The notes below the pieces were generated by a model that was given only the letters and a program-made list of their open reading frames with translations, had not been told where the DNA came from and made no database searches. 60,000 bases of DNA from Lineus longissimus. Lineage: Eukaryota; Nemertea; Pilidiophora; Heteronemertea; Lineidae. Of the stretch, positions 10,591 to 22,073 are shown one piece after another. Numbering within the stretch: the first letter of the stretch is position 1; every line of letters starts with the position of its first letter. The position numbers and the translations under genes are program-made. The stretch lies in assembly GCF_910592395.1 (NCBI RefSeq), contig NC_088311.1, forward strand, positions 12,156,501 to 12,216,500, in the 5' to 3' direction.

Positions 10591-12330
10591 TGGCTCACTG
10601 TAGGTGAGTCTATACAACACCGCCGTGTCCGTCATCTGTCTTCGTCGTTGTCTGTATCTTGTTTCAAAAGCAGTGGCTTGAACCTTTGTACACAGAACCC
10701 CCCCAGGTAAGGTGACCTCTGACAATAAATTTTGGTCCAATCTGATTCTTGACTTGGCCATCGGGGGCCAAAAGTGGAAACCTTAAAAGTTTGATATCTC
10801 TCCTACAAGTGACTCGGTTTCGATAAAAAAAGTATGCTAGGTTCTCCTAGCAAAGGATACATCATATATCACACGGGTTTTTGATTTGACCTAATTTTCA
10901 AGGTCACAGAGGTCAAATGGCGTGAATTGGCAGTTTGTGTAACTATTGCATTTGCTTATCCATTTAAGCTATAAACTTGAAACTTGGTACACATGATCCC
11001 CTATAGGGCTGTTTACACGCACAGCCAAAAACCGCATTCGGATTCGATCGGATCCGCCCTGATTCCAAACCAGATGTGGTCTCGATCTTATGTACCCGTT
11101 TACACGTACAACGGCGATGCGATCTAATGAGGCTTCATTTTCTTGGTTCCAACAATAATCCGTCAGATTTAGTGATGAGTTTTTAATCTTTTGATCATTT
11201 CTTTAACTGCCTTGTGGTCGAACGCACGATCCTCGCCACCAGAATTCAGCTTGTCAGCAATGTCACTTTACAAAATGCTCTTCTGGTAGCTGGAGTCCAG
11301 CTTCCTTTGGATGGATTCCTTGCTCCAGATTTGCAGCAAATCAAACACTAACTCATCACACCACTTGTCCTTACCCATTTTTACAAATTAATTTTAAAAA
11401 TCTTAGTCGCAAGAGAGAAATGAATGAATGAAGAGAAATGTCGATATTCGCGCGAAAAACGTGGTTTTACGGGAAGTATTGCCGAAGTATCAAATAGTAC
11501 TTATACGCATGTGTACAGGTAATTTTTAGTCCCCATCAGACCGCATTGAGGGCTCATCCCGTTTACACGACCCATTTTGATCCCAATCAATCCGGACTAA
11601 TGAGGACTAGTTCCGATGGAACCACCTCATCTGATGGTCCCATTTTGAATCCGGATTAGACCTCATGAGACTCGACGAGTCCCCATTGGTTTTCGTTTAC
11701 ACAAGGAAGTTTTCGACCGCATTCAGATTCGATCGGATCTCATCGTACTTTTACTTGTGTGTGTAAACAGCCCTAATGTCAGATAACCCGTGACGCTGAA
11801 ATTCGGTTTGATCTGATTCTCGACTCTGGCACCAGGAGACCAGAACTGAAAAAGGTAGACAGTGCAATATCTCGCTTATAAGTGACTTGTTTTCAATAAT
11901 ATTTTTATGGTAGGTGCTACAAGCAAGCATGCATCATATGTCATATGAATTTTTGATTTGACCTACTTTTCAAGGTTAAAGAGGACAAATGGCTAAAATT
12001 TTCCGTTTAAGTGTAACAATGGCACATTTCTTGACCGCTAAAGCTAACAACTTGAAACTTGGTACATATGACCCTCCAGGTCAGATAACCTCTGACACCG
12101 AATTTCGGTCCAATATAATTGGCGACTCAGCCACGAGGAAGCCAAACAAAAACGGTAAATAGTGCAATATCTCATTTATTAGTGACTAGTTTTCAATAAT
12201 ATTTTTATGGTAGGTACGACTTTCATTTGATACTATACATGTAGCATGTTTCTTAGCCAGGATGAATTCCTAACCACCAAATATCTATGCGGCGAGCACA
12301 ATGGCCCCTGGCCGTTTCATTCATTTTACT
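10591..12330 (+). repeat. Dispersed AGGTCA-rich repeat, diverged copy
   Basis: Begins GGCTCACTGTAGGTGAGTC and ends GCGAGCACAATGGCC. It contains three modules with AAGGTCACAGAGGTCAAATGG-like, CTTGGTACACATGA-like and TTTTATGGTAGGTA-like blocks. It is interrupted by a separate MITE at 11006-11773. Confidence 0.7.
11006..11773. mobile_element. MITE with GGGCTGTTTACAC ends
   Basis: The left end GGGCTGTTTACAC and right end GTGTAAACAGCCC are inverted and flanked by TA. Subterminal blocks containing GATTCGATCGGATC occur at both ends. It sits inside a copy of the dispersed repeat, cutting the CCCCTA/GGTCAGATAACC motif, so the insertion point is sharply defined. No coding sequence. Confidence 0.7.
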
Positions 12331-12407
12331 TGGGTATATGCGTGATATAGGCACATCAAAATATTAAATTGAGTTTGAAAGAGACCTACCTTACTTTCCA
12401 TGTTTGG

Positions 12408-12600
12408 TTCACCTCGTGAGCCTATGTGATGACGTGGCGTCAGTTGTCGTCATCCACCGACGGCATATGCTGGCGCGGCACGTTTCGTAACCGCATGAGG
12501 TCTTGACTTAAACTTAATACACATGAACCCTTGGGCGATTCACACCAAATTTCATTTCAAAATTATTCTTAATTTGGCCACCAGGGGGTACAATGCAACG
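12408..12600 (+). repeat. Dispersed repeat, partial copy
   Basis: Starts GGTTCACCTCGTGAGCC and carries the GGCACGTTTCGTAACCGC and TTGGCCACCAGGGGG blocks of the AGGTCA-rich family. It lacks the distal modules. Confidence 0.55.
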
Positions 12601-13056
12601 GCTCTTTAAAACGATATTATGTCTTTATTCTTTACACAACGTCTCCCACACATACCGTCTCTTAAGCATACGTACACTGAAATGTACTGAAACAAACCAA
12701 CACGTACTAGCAATTAGAGTGAAACCTAGGACATAGGTACAACCAACCATGAGCGCCGCCATGTGATCAAACATGAAATTACTCCAAACACAAAAACCTC
12801 AATTACACCAAAATTACCGGTATTAAGAGCTTATGTACTGATCCTAAGTTACATACGTATGTTTATCTATGTCTCTTATTAGAGGGTCTTAGAGGCTCAA
12901 CAAATAGATTTGACCCTAAAATGGTCGAATTTTTCACAGAAAGTTTTCGCTCCACAAATCTCGAACAACAACAATCCACTGCTGCTGCAACCTCTCCTTA
13001 TATAGACCGAAGACAGTTACATTACTCTTCTTCTTCTTCTCGTTCGCTCTAGACAG
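12601..13056. other. Non-coding stretch, nothing recognised
   Basis: No repeat or exon was recognised. A (TTC)n run lies at 13026-13042. Confidence 0.4.
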
Positions 13057-13330
13057 TCAATCCGATCTTCTGATGTATTCTATGGTGTCTCGCAGCTGTT
13101 GGAGGTCTCCATAGAGCTGGTCTTGTAGGCTGGTACCTTCTGGCCAGATGTCTTTTCTCAGAGCTGCCAATCTCGCACATCTTGTCAGGATGTGTGCCAC
13201 GGTCATTGGTTCCGTGGCACATGGGCACAAGCGTTTTGGATGCGTTGCACTGTGGTTAGGCGCCAGCACCGCTGGTTAGGCGCCAGGGCGCTGGCCCAGT
13301 GCATCCGACTTCAGCATGCTATTTAACCCA
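13057..13330 (-). pseudogene. C-terminal fragment of a non-LTR retrotransposon
   Basis: The - strand frame has CPCATEPMTVAHILTRC followed by LRKDIWP. This is the Cys/His cluster (CxC...H...C) seen at the C-terminus of RTE/Jockey-like and CR1-like reverse transcriptases. It ends at a stop at 13057. A local duplication (GCGCCTAACCA twice, 13255-13290) breaks the frame upstream. It is an isolated tail. Confidence 0.5.
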
Positions 13331-13799
13331 TAGATGGGGATTGGATTAGTGAGTGCCAGGGCGTGTCCACATGCCAGTGGGCCTGCACACTGCACTTCTG
13401 GGGCTCCAATCTGCTCCGAGATCCCCAGCAGATTCTGCCTGGAGCCGCAAGGTGTTCAGTTACCGCAGGCCACCACGAGGAGGTACTGCTGGAGTCTTGA
13501 TAGAGGAGAGGCTGTGTACTGGCAGGAGGAGACTTACGCACATCTGCTCCTCTTTTCACCCGAGGGCTAGCCAGCGGCCGTAGCTGAAAGCGAGAAACGT
13601 ATCTACACTACGCTAAAGCACTAGACGCGTCACTCCACCCTGTGGTTAAACCACATGGCCCACAGTTACATTACTGTAAACCAACAACGAGACATTGCTA
13701 CAGTACAGGGGGCGTAAAGCAAAAACATAAAACATGCAATAGGACCCGTGATTTTGCTGGGATTTTAATGATTTTTTTGGTTGGTACTAGCAAAGATAT

Positions 13800-14525
13800 A
13801 TCACATAGCATACAGGTTTTGATTTGACCTTCTTTTCAAGGTAATGGAGGTCAAATTTCACGAAATCATCGATAGGTGGTAGGTTTCGTTCCTACTTCAG
13901 CTAGAAGGTTCTAAACTTGTGTTGACAAGTACATGTATCTAGGGACTCTATTCTACCCCAAAAATTTGGCCTACTCGGACATCAAATGTCGCCGCCAGGC
14001 AAACAATGTCCTATCTAAAACCAATGATTCGATTGTAACCAAATCTCTTGTGATTACATATCTATGTACTCTTTACAATATCCCTAATTTTCAGTCAAAT
14101 CCGATAACCAATATGGCCACCAGGGTGCCATCTTGAAAACTAAACAAAGTTCTATTACTCCGAAACTAATAATTGGATTGCAACCAAATTCCATGTGATT
14201 ATGTATCTATGTACTCTTAACAATATCCTTAATTTTCAGTCAAATCCGATGGCAAATATGGCCGCCAGTCCTATTTCTCCTAAGCTGTTGAACCGATGTC
14301 AACCAATTCCCATGTGACATGTACACATGTACAACAACCCTAAATCTCATAAACATTATGGCCGCCAGGTGGCCACCTTGAAAATTCAATAAAGTCTTTA
14401 AATTCTCCATTAAAGTTGCACTACCACACCACTTCCTCTAAGATCGCAAAATTGACATCAATGACATCATTCATACATTGTACACATGTATTTCAGCTGA
14501 GCGACAGGCTCTTGGGCCTCTAGTT
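13800..14525 (+). repeat. Dispersed repeat family ending in CTTGGGCCTCT
   Basis: Three diverged modules carry AATATGGCCACCAGGGTGCC-like blocks. The 3' end reads TTCAGCTGAGCGACAGGCTC then TTGGGCCTCT. The same terminal sequence recurs at 53139-53170, and the TGCACTACCACACCACTTCC block recurs at 28027. Non-coding, probably non-autonomous. Confidence 0.6.
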
Positions 14526-14572
14526 TTATGTTTGTTGTCAGTACTTGTCTGTTTGTGAGTTGTTTAGAGTGA

Positions 14573-14587
14573 GAGGGGGGGGGGGGG
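14573..14587 (+). repeat. Poly-G tract
   Basis: Homopolymeric G run 165 bp upstream of the first heparanase exon copy. Confidence 0.8.
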
Positions 14588-14752
14588 CAGTGGGGGGCTA
14601 TTGACCTCTTTTTCACAAGCAAGTGGTCAGATGTCTTCTGTTACAAAATTTCAGTCTGATCCAAATCTCAACTTATCATGTTGTTGTTCAGCAAATACAT
14701 AGCAGACATGTTGTATTAGCCATCTTCATATTTTTCCTTTTAATTCAAACAG

Positions 14753-14924
14753 AACCAAATGATTTCTACAAATACAATTTTACGGTTGAACCGCAAGATC
14801 TTGGGGAAGACTTCTTGACACTGCGGAAACTTATGGACACTTATCAACTTTACAAGACTAGTCAACTTACAGGACCAGATACAACCCGACCAAATCATAA
14901 AAAAACGCTGCATTTTCTGGATAA
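14753..14924 (+). CDS. hpse: Heparanase-like gene, alternative exon copy A (acid/base Glu region)
   Basis: This 172-nt exon lies between a polypyrimidine-AACAG acceptor and a consensus GTAAGT donor. It enters in phase 1 (the codon of the glutamate in E-PND is split across the junction) and leaves in phase 2. The translation has PNDFYKYNFTVEPQDLGEDF, then LTLRKLMDTYQLYK and a GPD block, matching the region after the NEPN proton-donor motif of GH79 heparanases. In that family this Glu is the acid/base catalyst for heparan sulfate cleavage in lysosomes or extracellular matrix. It is homologous, with about half of residues identical, to the exon at 22260-22434, with identical phases. No stop, and both splice sites look intact. 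Confidence 0.75.
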
Positions 14925-15700
14925 GTAAGTGCTCCAAGTATTTTCATGTTGTTTTAAGAAAAGATGTCTGTCGGCTTTGTATAATCTAAATGTATTGTTC
15001 TCCCAAAATTTCTATTACATCGAAAAAAACCAGTCTAATCTTGTGAAATAAGAGTCCCAATTTTGACAGTGTCGTTAAGATTAAGGTTGATTATCGTGAT
15101 CTGATCTATTCCATGCAAAGTGCATGCTCAATCAATAATTGTGTCTCTCCTTCACTGACACTTTTCAGTCAAAAACACGAGACCAAAACAAATGTTGATT
15201 GAAAGGTCTTGTCTTGTTTGAAAACCACAATCTTGAACTATATCAATAGCCTTATAAACTCATAGTCCACTCAGTGAAATCAGATTGTATGGGCTCAGTA
15301 CACAATTAAATCTGTTGTAGGGTCTGTGTACATTTTGCATACATACATTTTCGTAATTTAAAAAGCATTCAATGCTGAGATTTTCATCAAACTTACCAGA
15401 AGTGTAGTCCTTTATCTTGTCAATGTCATAAGTGAATTTGAAAAAATTCCAGCTATGATTCTAAATTGTTTCATTAGCGGTTTCGTGAGACATGTCAGAG
15501 TATGACATGATGTGCAGCTGTGTTTACTGCCTGATGCTGTAAAATCTAGAAAAAAAGAATTCTTATTTTAAAATCGACCTGAATTATGTAAGTTTATATT
15601 TTTTGAAATCAGAAAAGCCCAAAATTATGTTTGTAAACCAAATAACTAACATTCGAGGCGGTATTTAGGCATGGCAGGGCATTTTAAGCATTTTATCATA
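14925..15700. other. Intron sequence, nothing recognised
   Basis: AT-rich sequence after heparanase exon A. No repeat or exon was identified. Confidence 0.45.
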
Positions 15701-16060
15701 TTGAACAGTTAATAGTGATCTCAGCCCTAACAGATGTGAAATTTCTTGACCACCTATTCTTTAAGACTGATAGGTCTTCGAATTTTGGTTTGATCTGATT
15801 CTCGACTTGGCCACCATGGAGTCAAATTTGAAAAGGTAAAAGGTGCAATATCTTGCTTACATTGTTTTAGTGTCTTGTATTCGATATTACTTTTATTGTA
15901 GGTACTCCAAGCAATGATACATCACATGTCATTCCAATTTTGATTTGATCTATATACTATACATGTAGCATGTTTCTAACATTCAAGCATGAATTCCTAA
16001 CAACCAAATATCTATACGGTGAGCACAATGGCCCTGGTCTGTTCATTTTAATTTTTGGAA
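15701..16060 (+). repeat. Dispersed AGGTCA-rich repeat, 3' part
   Basis: Contains the TTGGCCACCATGGAGTC, TTTTATTGTAGGTACTCC and terminal GGTGAGCACAATGGCCCTGG blocks of the family. It is truncated at the 5' side. Confidence 0.55.
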
Positions 16061-16318
16061 TGGCTTTTGGCGGCTTTTGAATCTGAACTCTTTTTTTGTA
16101 ATTGATAATTTTATTCACCAAAAACACAACAATTACTGTTACATGAAGTTCTACAGAATAAGAGGGCATGCAAGTACATAATTGTTACAATATAAAACGA
16201 TAGATGGCGACCTTGTTGTTCAAAACGGTTCAGGGTATAGTAAATTCCTTTTGCGGCTACAGATAACAAGGCAAAAGTGGGTCAGCGTGCAATTACTCGA
16301 CGAAATGTACAGTGTATG

Positions 16319-16890
16319 TTATGCTATATTTTCCAGGGCATCTATGAGAAGGCCCCATTTCATCATGAACTTATCGTGTCTGAGATAGGTCTTTTCTACT
16401 CTCGACGTGAACCGTATCATTGATAATAAGTTTCTGAAGAATGGTTGCGATTGTCTGAGTTTACAGTGATACAAGAATTGTTTTGCAATTAAATTGATAT
16501 GCTGGACCAGTTCCGATGAACGAGGATCTCCCAGAATTACTTCTCGGAGATTTGGTAGAAATTGTTCGCCGTGATCCGAGAGCCACTCTGACAATCGCAA
16601 CCATACTGACTTTACGTGGGTACACTCAAAAAAGACATGTTCCAAAGTTTCCTTGTAAAAGCCACAGAAGCTGCACATTCTGGATACGCTAATGCCATAT
16701 TTATGCAAGAGGACATTGGTGGGCAAAATACGATGCAGTATTTTTAACTGGAAAAATCCAATTTGGTCTCCCTCGTACAAATGAACGGAATTGAATAGAT
16801 TGATGACCAATCAATGTCCTCTCCAAATAAGTTTTCCCATTTACGTTGTGATTTATCCGGACATGTTGCATACATTTTGATCACCCTTTT
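16319..16890 (-). pseudogene. LINE ORF2, C-terminal zinc-binding tail (displaced by insertion)
   Basis: The frame contains FFQLKILHRILPTNVLL and then MCSFCGFYKETLEHVFFEC, the CxxC...H...C cluster (zf-RVT) at the C-terminus of L1-type ORF2 proteins. Upstream sequence encoding FGEDIDWSSIYSIPF and TRETKL is in another frame, so a one-base frameshift lies near 16757. This part continues the ORF2 at 18014-19640 and is separated from it by the inserted repeat at 16891-18013. Confidence 0.8.
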
Positions 16891-18013
16891 TAGCTCACCT
16901 CTTAGCAGAGGTGAGCTTATCCCATACCGTGGCGTCCGTCGTCCGTCGTCGTCGTCGTCCTCGTCGTCGTCGTCGTCCGTCGTCCGTTAGCAGGGCACGT
17001 TTCGTAACTGTTAGAGCTATTGAGTTGAAACTTGGTACACATGTACCCTTATGTAATGACACCTTGGAGACCAAGTTTCGGTCCGATTCGTTTCATGGTT
17101 TGGCCACCAGGGGGCCAAACGTTAAAAGTGAAAATATGCAATATCTCCCTTAATAGTAGTGGGGAAATTTTGAAAAAAATATGGTAGGTACTTCTAGCAA
17201 AGGTGCATCATATATCCTCCGGGTTTTTGATTTGACCTCATTTTCAAGGTCACAGAGGTCAAATGGTGTAAATTGGCCGTTAGGATGTAACGATGGCACG
17301 TTTCTAAACTGCAATGACTATTGATACCAAATTTGGTACACATTTACCCCTTAGTCAGGTGATCTCAGGGACCGAAGTTTGGTCCAATATGATTCACCAC
17401 TTGACCACCAGGGGGCAAAATCCAAAAACCTTAAAAATGTGATTATTCCTTAACTTCTTGCCCGATTGCCACCAATTTGATATCATGGGTACATCTAACC
17501 ACCATACAGTATATGTCACACAGGTTTTTAATTTGACCTTCTTGTCAAGGTCACAGAAGTCAAATGGCGTAAATTCGCCGTCAGGCCGTAACTATGGCAC
17601 GTTTCTTAACTGCAATGACTATTGATCACAAATTAAGTACACATGTACCCCTTGGTCAGGTGATCTTAGGTACCGAAGTTTGGTGCGATCTGATTTGCCG
17701 TTTGGCCTCCAGGGAGGGGGCCAAATCCTAAATTCTTCAAAATGCCATTATTCCTAGTAATGACTTGCCAGATTGGCACCAATTTTATATCATAGGTACA
17801 TCTAATTCTAACAACCATTCAATGTGTCACTCGGGTCTTCTTTGATTTGACCTACTTTTCAAGGTCACAGAGGTCGAATATACTGTAAATTGGCCATTTT
17901 GGGGAAACTAATTGCCTGGACCTACATCAAACCTAACACTACATGACACAATACCATGCTCTTTATCCATCTTTCCTCCACATGAGGTGAGCACAATGGC
18001 CCTGGCCATTTCA
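16891..18013 (+). repeat. Dispersed AGGTCA-rich repeat inserted in the LINE
   Basis: Nearly identical to 4026-5134 from AGCTCACCTCTTAGCAGAGG to CTGGCCATTTCA, with a longer GTC/CTC run at 16936-16985. The LINE reading frame stops at its right edge and resumes at its left edge, so the repeat moved into the LINE as a discrete unit. This is direct evidence that the family was mobile. No clear target duplication; both full copies are preceded by a T run. Confidence 0.85.
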
Positions 18014-19640
18014 TATAATATATTTGAGTTGGTTTAGCACAGTTTTTGATAGCAGCAATATTTACCGGCATAAATTCGACCAGTTTACATCCGCCTTCCT
18101 TTATACGCTTTTTCCAATTCTTTGGTATGGCATCAACCAGAGCCTTGTGCTGCAGAAAGTGTACATTACCCGTAAATTCAGGTGAGAGCTTTTCCCAAGT
18201 GAGAAAGTTACCATCGTCATCTATAATTTGATTAATAAATTGTACACCACTTTCGTGCCAGCCTTTGTAAAATATACTCCTCCCATTGATTTTGATATAT
18301 TTGTTATGAAATAATGGCTGCTTTAAAATGTCCTCAATATTTGAGTTGTGATCTATTTCACTACTGACCAGAGACACCCAAGCACCGAAAACATCCTTCC
18401 AGAAGGGGTTAAGTTTGGATAAAAACGAGGAATTGTTATCATTACTATACCAGATAAAGTGTCCACCATAATCCTCTAGAGTGGACACCAGTAAAGTATT
18501 CCAGGGGGTAACTTTGTCAAGCTTAATCAGCCGTTCGATCCAAGACAATTTAAGTGATTGACAAAAGAGAGTAACATTTGGAACATTGAAACCACCATTT
18601 TCATAGCTATTAAACATTGTTGTACGTTTGATTTTGTCTCTCTTGTTTGCCCAGATGAATTCAAAAATTCGCTTTTGGAGAGCGTCAAGAATATGTCTTG
18701 GTGGGTTAGGTAGAGCCATGAAAAGGTGTACCAGTTTAGACAAAGCAAGGGATTTGACAATGACGATGCGACCAAATACTGTCAAGTTCCTAGCCGTCCA
18801 GGCATTTAAGGTAGCCTGGAAGTCTTTAAGCTTTGTGCGATAATTCGTTTCCGTGTAATCATTGCTATCCAGGTCGAATTTGATCCCCAAGCTTCTAAAT
18901 GAGCCACGTGTTTGCCATTGAAGAGGCAAATCCGGATGGTAGATAACATCATCATTCAATCCTATTCGAACCACAACTGTTTTATCATAATTAAGATGCA
19001 GGCCTGAGCAGTCTGCAAATGCCTCTAAAATATGGAGGACAGTGCAGAAAGTCTCCTGATCGTTTTCAAGGAATAAATCGGTGTCATCCGCATATTGACT
19101 GATGAGAAATTCAGAACTGTCAATATTGATACCTTTAACATCCGGGTGTTCGACAAGGGCAGCTGTCAGCAACTGTGTTGCCAAAATGAATAGGTAAGGG
19201 GACAAGGGGTCCCCTTGTCGCACCCCTCTTTGTACTGGGAAACTGGCTGACAGAAATCCGTTTTGAATTATCCGACTCTCACTGTTAGTATATAATATTG
19301 TTATCCACTTTTTAAAGGTATCACCAAAGTTAAAATAATCGAGGACTTTGTCAAGGAAAGAATGACTTAGAGTATCAAAAGCATTTTGAAAATCGAGCAA
19401 AAGAATTAAACCAGCCGCGTTTCGCTTGTCTAGTTCCTGAATTATATCATACATGAGTCTTGTACATTCACCAATATATCGACCTTTCATAAAGCCTTTT
19501 TGATGCGGAGATATTAATTTGTCTAAATAAAGTTTCATTCTATTCGCCATGACTCCAGATAAAAGTTTGTAGTCCACATTCAGAAGCGAGATAGGGCGCC
19601 AGTTCTTTAGGTAATCTTTAATTGATTTCGTCAGGATTAT
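18014..19640 (-). pseudogene. LINE ORF2, reverse transcriptase domain
   Basis: Contains the ordered RT motifs NWRPISLLNVDYKLL, SPHQKGFMKGRYIGE, LLLDFQNAFDTLSHSFLD (motif A), VRQGDPLSPYLFILA (motif B) and ISQYADDTDLFLEND (motif C, YADD). The thumb/connection region follows. The frame is open for about 540 residues up to the inserted repeat. The segment normally found between endonuclease and the NWRPISL motif is missing. The frame begins directly after the endonuclease frame at about 19630, with a frame change. Confidence 0.85.
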
Positions 19641-20670
19641 CCGAAAGATGAGCAAAACATTGTTCAATTGTCTTATTGATATCGTTTTCTTTCTTCTCCA
19701 GTTCCTTCTTTTTCGCTGATGAGTATGCAATAGTTTTGCCTCGAATTTGGAGCTTCAACGTCTCAAAGAAAAGTGAATCCTCAATTTTTAAGGGGAGCTC
19801 AGATAACGGAATGTCCGACGGGTAGGGTACAGCTGAGTATTGCGCAATAGTGTCACTTATACATTGTTTTACTTCCCGAACAAATTGTTTATCCCTCAGA
19901 AGGGAGTTATTAAATTTCCATAGACCACGGCCCTTTTCATCATTGGGCAGAAACAGCCCTAGTTCTATAACACTATGGTCACTTCTATAACCAGCCTTAA
20001 TTTCACAATGCTTAATAACATCTGTCAGATCAGAGGAAACTAGAAAGTAATCTATACGACTGTGCTTCCGCCTTGAGTGCCAAGTATATATCCTGGAAGA
20101 TGGGTTAGTAGCACGCCAGGGGTCAAATAAGTCCAGGTCGTTCTGCATTTCAGCTACAGCTTCATGAGCCTTGACATTGTTTTTTCCGCTTATGTTGAGA
20201 GTATCTAGTTCATAGTCTTGGACAACATTGAAATCGCCACCAATTATTAAGCTGCCTGAATGAAGGGTTTCTAGTTTAGATTGAACGGATTTAAAAAAGC
20301 TTGGGCAATCTTGGTTAGGGCCATAGACGCTCATAAGGTTAAAGGCTTCACCGCGAACTGTCAGACTTAAAATGAGATATCGCCCTTCAGGGTCAATGAA
20401 TGTGTTGCTAATTAGAGGGAAAGGGAAGGAATTTCGAAAAAGAATGGCCACACCTCTACTATTGCTGGAGTAACTAGCAAAGTACACCTGGTAACCCCAT
20501 TCGGCTCTGATATAGCTCTCAAGTTTAGAAGTAAAATGTGTTTCCTGTAACATACAGATGTCATATTCTTTCCTCTTTAACCATGTGAAAATATCTCTAC
20601 GCTTTTTACTATCCCCGAGACCGTTTGTATTCAAGCTACAAATACGTAGCGAGTCTAAATGTGCGCTCAT
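19618..20670 (-). pseudogene. LINE ORF2, AP-type endonuclease domain
   Basis: A 350-residue open frame starts MSAHLDSLRICSLNTNGLGD and shows the exonuclease-endonuclease-phosphatase motifs LNTNG, CMLQETHF (metal-binding Glu), LMSVYGPN, IIGGDFNVV, SRIDYFLVS and YRSDHSVIE (catalytic His). All catalytic motifs are present. A lysine-rich segment follows, and the frame ends close to where the RT frame begins. About 150-200 residues expected between the domains appear deleted, judged from usual L1 spacing. Confidence 0.85.
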
Positions 20671-21279
20671 ATAGAGTTAGGTTGCTAGGTCCATGATGTA
20701 GGTCGCCACGTGATACAAAAAATAGTCTATGTTCTATATATGATAATAAGCCGCTCATTAGAAGAATGTTTTGGTAAAATGTTTGTAAAACTAAAACTCC
20801 GTCACTAAGGTTAATATATGTATAAACAACATGCATAATAATAGAATGTTCATCTGAAACAGTCACTGAGCAATTACTAAGAATGGCTCACGGTAAAAAA
20901 TGTTCATTGATGAGAAAACTCTGTGAGTGTGACCTCAAATGTGCCACTGTAGTAAGTAAGAAACCTGACTCCGGAAACCCGGGTCCGGAGGCCAGTGTTG
21001 ACAGATAACTATTCCACTGTATCGATGCACAGTTCATCTAAAATAGACACACACTTGGGACTGCATGGTAGAGGTGCAACAAGAGTTCACGAAGCAGACA
21101 TGTTTATCCTTTAGTCACGGAATAAAGCTATACGTATAGATGCAACGATGAAAAATCCTTATAAGATCCGAAAGAGTCTGGCGAATGCTTACCATTAATC
21201 AGCGGACCGAAACAATAATGATGAGTGCATAAAAATCCTTAATCCTCAAATCAGTCGGAGTATAATCATTTACATAAAA
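20671..21279 (-). other. LINE inter-ORF region
   Basis: The sequence between ORF1 remains and the ORF2 start holds no conserved domain that I can see. It belongs to the LINE by position. Confidence 0.5.
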
Positions 21280-22073
21280 TGCCTTTAGGCAATTTTCCTC
21301 GATCCGACGTATAACTCAAGAAATGGACTTTTCCTCGAGTACCTGAGTTTAGCGTTAGCCCGTTCGTGGGCCGGAAGATCCTTTTTGATCCCGAGAAGGC
21401 GTTTCTTTTCCCCGACCAGCTGTCATGGAAGATCTTGTACGATGCTGTAACCTTGGTGCTTTTTTAGGCGTTTGGCTCATTAAATATCATGTCCTTATGA
21501 GCCAGGTTCACGAGACGTATGATAATCGCTCTGCGGTTCTCATCCCCACTGGGTAGTTGATGCGATGCCTGGAATCCCATCATGCCAACTACTGATTTGT
21601 CTATTTGCAAAATTTCAATAAAGAATTGTCGTACAAACTTTTCAGTTTCAATGGCACTCTCGTTCAGAGTGCCCACGATTCCGAGGATCCTGATGTTCCA
21701 TTTTCATTTTCAGTTCAGCTTCGAGCTTTGAGTAGGTCTCCTTCATAATCCTCTGTTCGTGCTCCACGGAGCCCACCCTCTTCGCCAGGCCCGCGATATC
21801 CGACTTAACGCATTTAAATGATAAGTCCAGCTTTTTGAAACAACGTCCAATATCCCCAAAGTCTTTCACAACGAAATCGGAGCCGGAGGAGTCATTCACA
21901 AACATATGATCTCTGATGTCCACCTGGCCATCTTTGGAAGATGGCGGTCGATCCGCCCCCTTTGCCGCTTCCATTGTTTCTGAATCCTCATCCATTCTTG
22001 ACTTTTTGTTCGGTGTTGGAGGGGGTGTGTTGTTTGAAGTATTCCTATTCCTATTGCGACCAGAGTGGGTCAT
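21280..22073 (-). pseudogene. LINE ORF1 (nucleic-acid-binding protein), frameshifted
   Basis: The N-terminal frame (22073-21648) is hydrophilic with a proline/threonine-rich start, followed by a coiled-coil-like region (KRVGSVEHEQRIMKETYSKL). A second frame (21676-21464) carries EKFVRQFFIEILQIDKSVV and SGDENRRAIIIRLVN, typical of the RRM/C-terminal region of L1 ORF1 proteins. A third frame continues with KKRLLGIKKDLPAHERANAK. At least two frameshifts therefore interrupt it. Confidence 0.75.

Noticed and set aside
13323-13583. Three overlapping ORFs of 76-78 residues on both strands
   Set aside because: GC-rich stretch upstream of the LINE tail with no recognisable motif in any frame; probably chance frames.
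14623-14752. Open frame running into heparanase exon A with a hydrophobic, signal-peptide-like stretch
   Set aside because: The hydrophobic residues are encoded by the polypyrimidine tract of the acceptor, and the glutamate codon is naturally completed by an upstream exon. An alternative first exon cannot be excluded but has no support.
16911-17153. Arginine-rich 80-residue ORF (and its twin at 3980-4273)
   Set aside because: Arises from the GTC/CGT trinucleotide run in the dispersed repeat; no conserved protein outside it.
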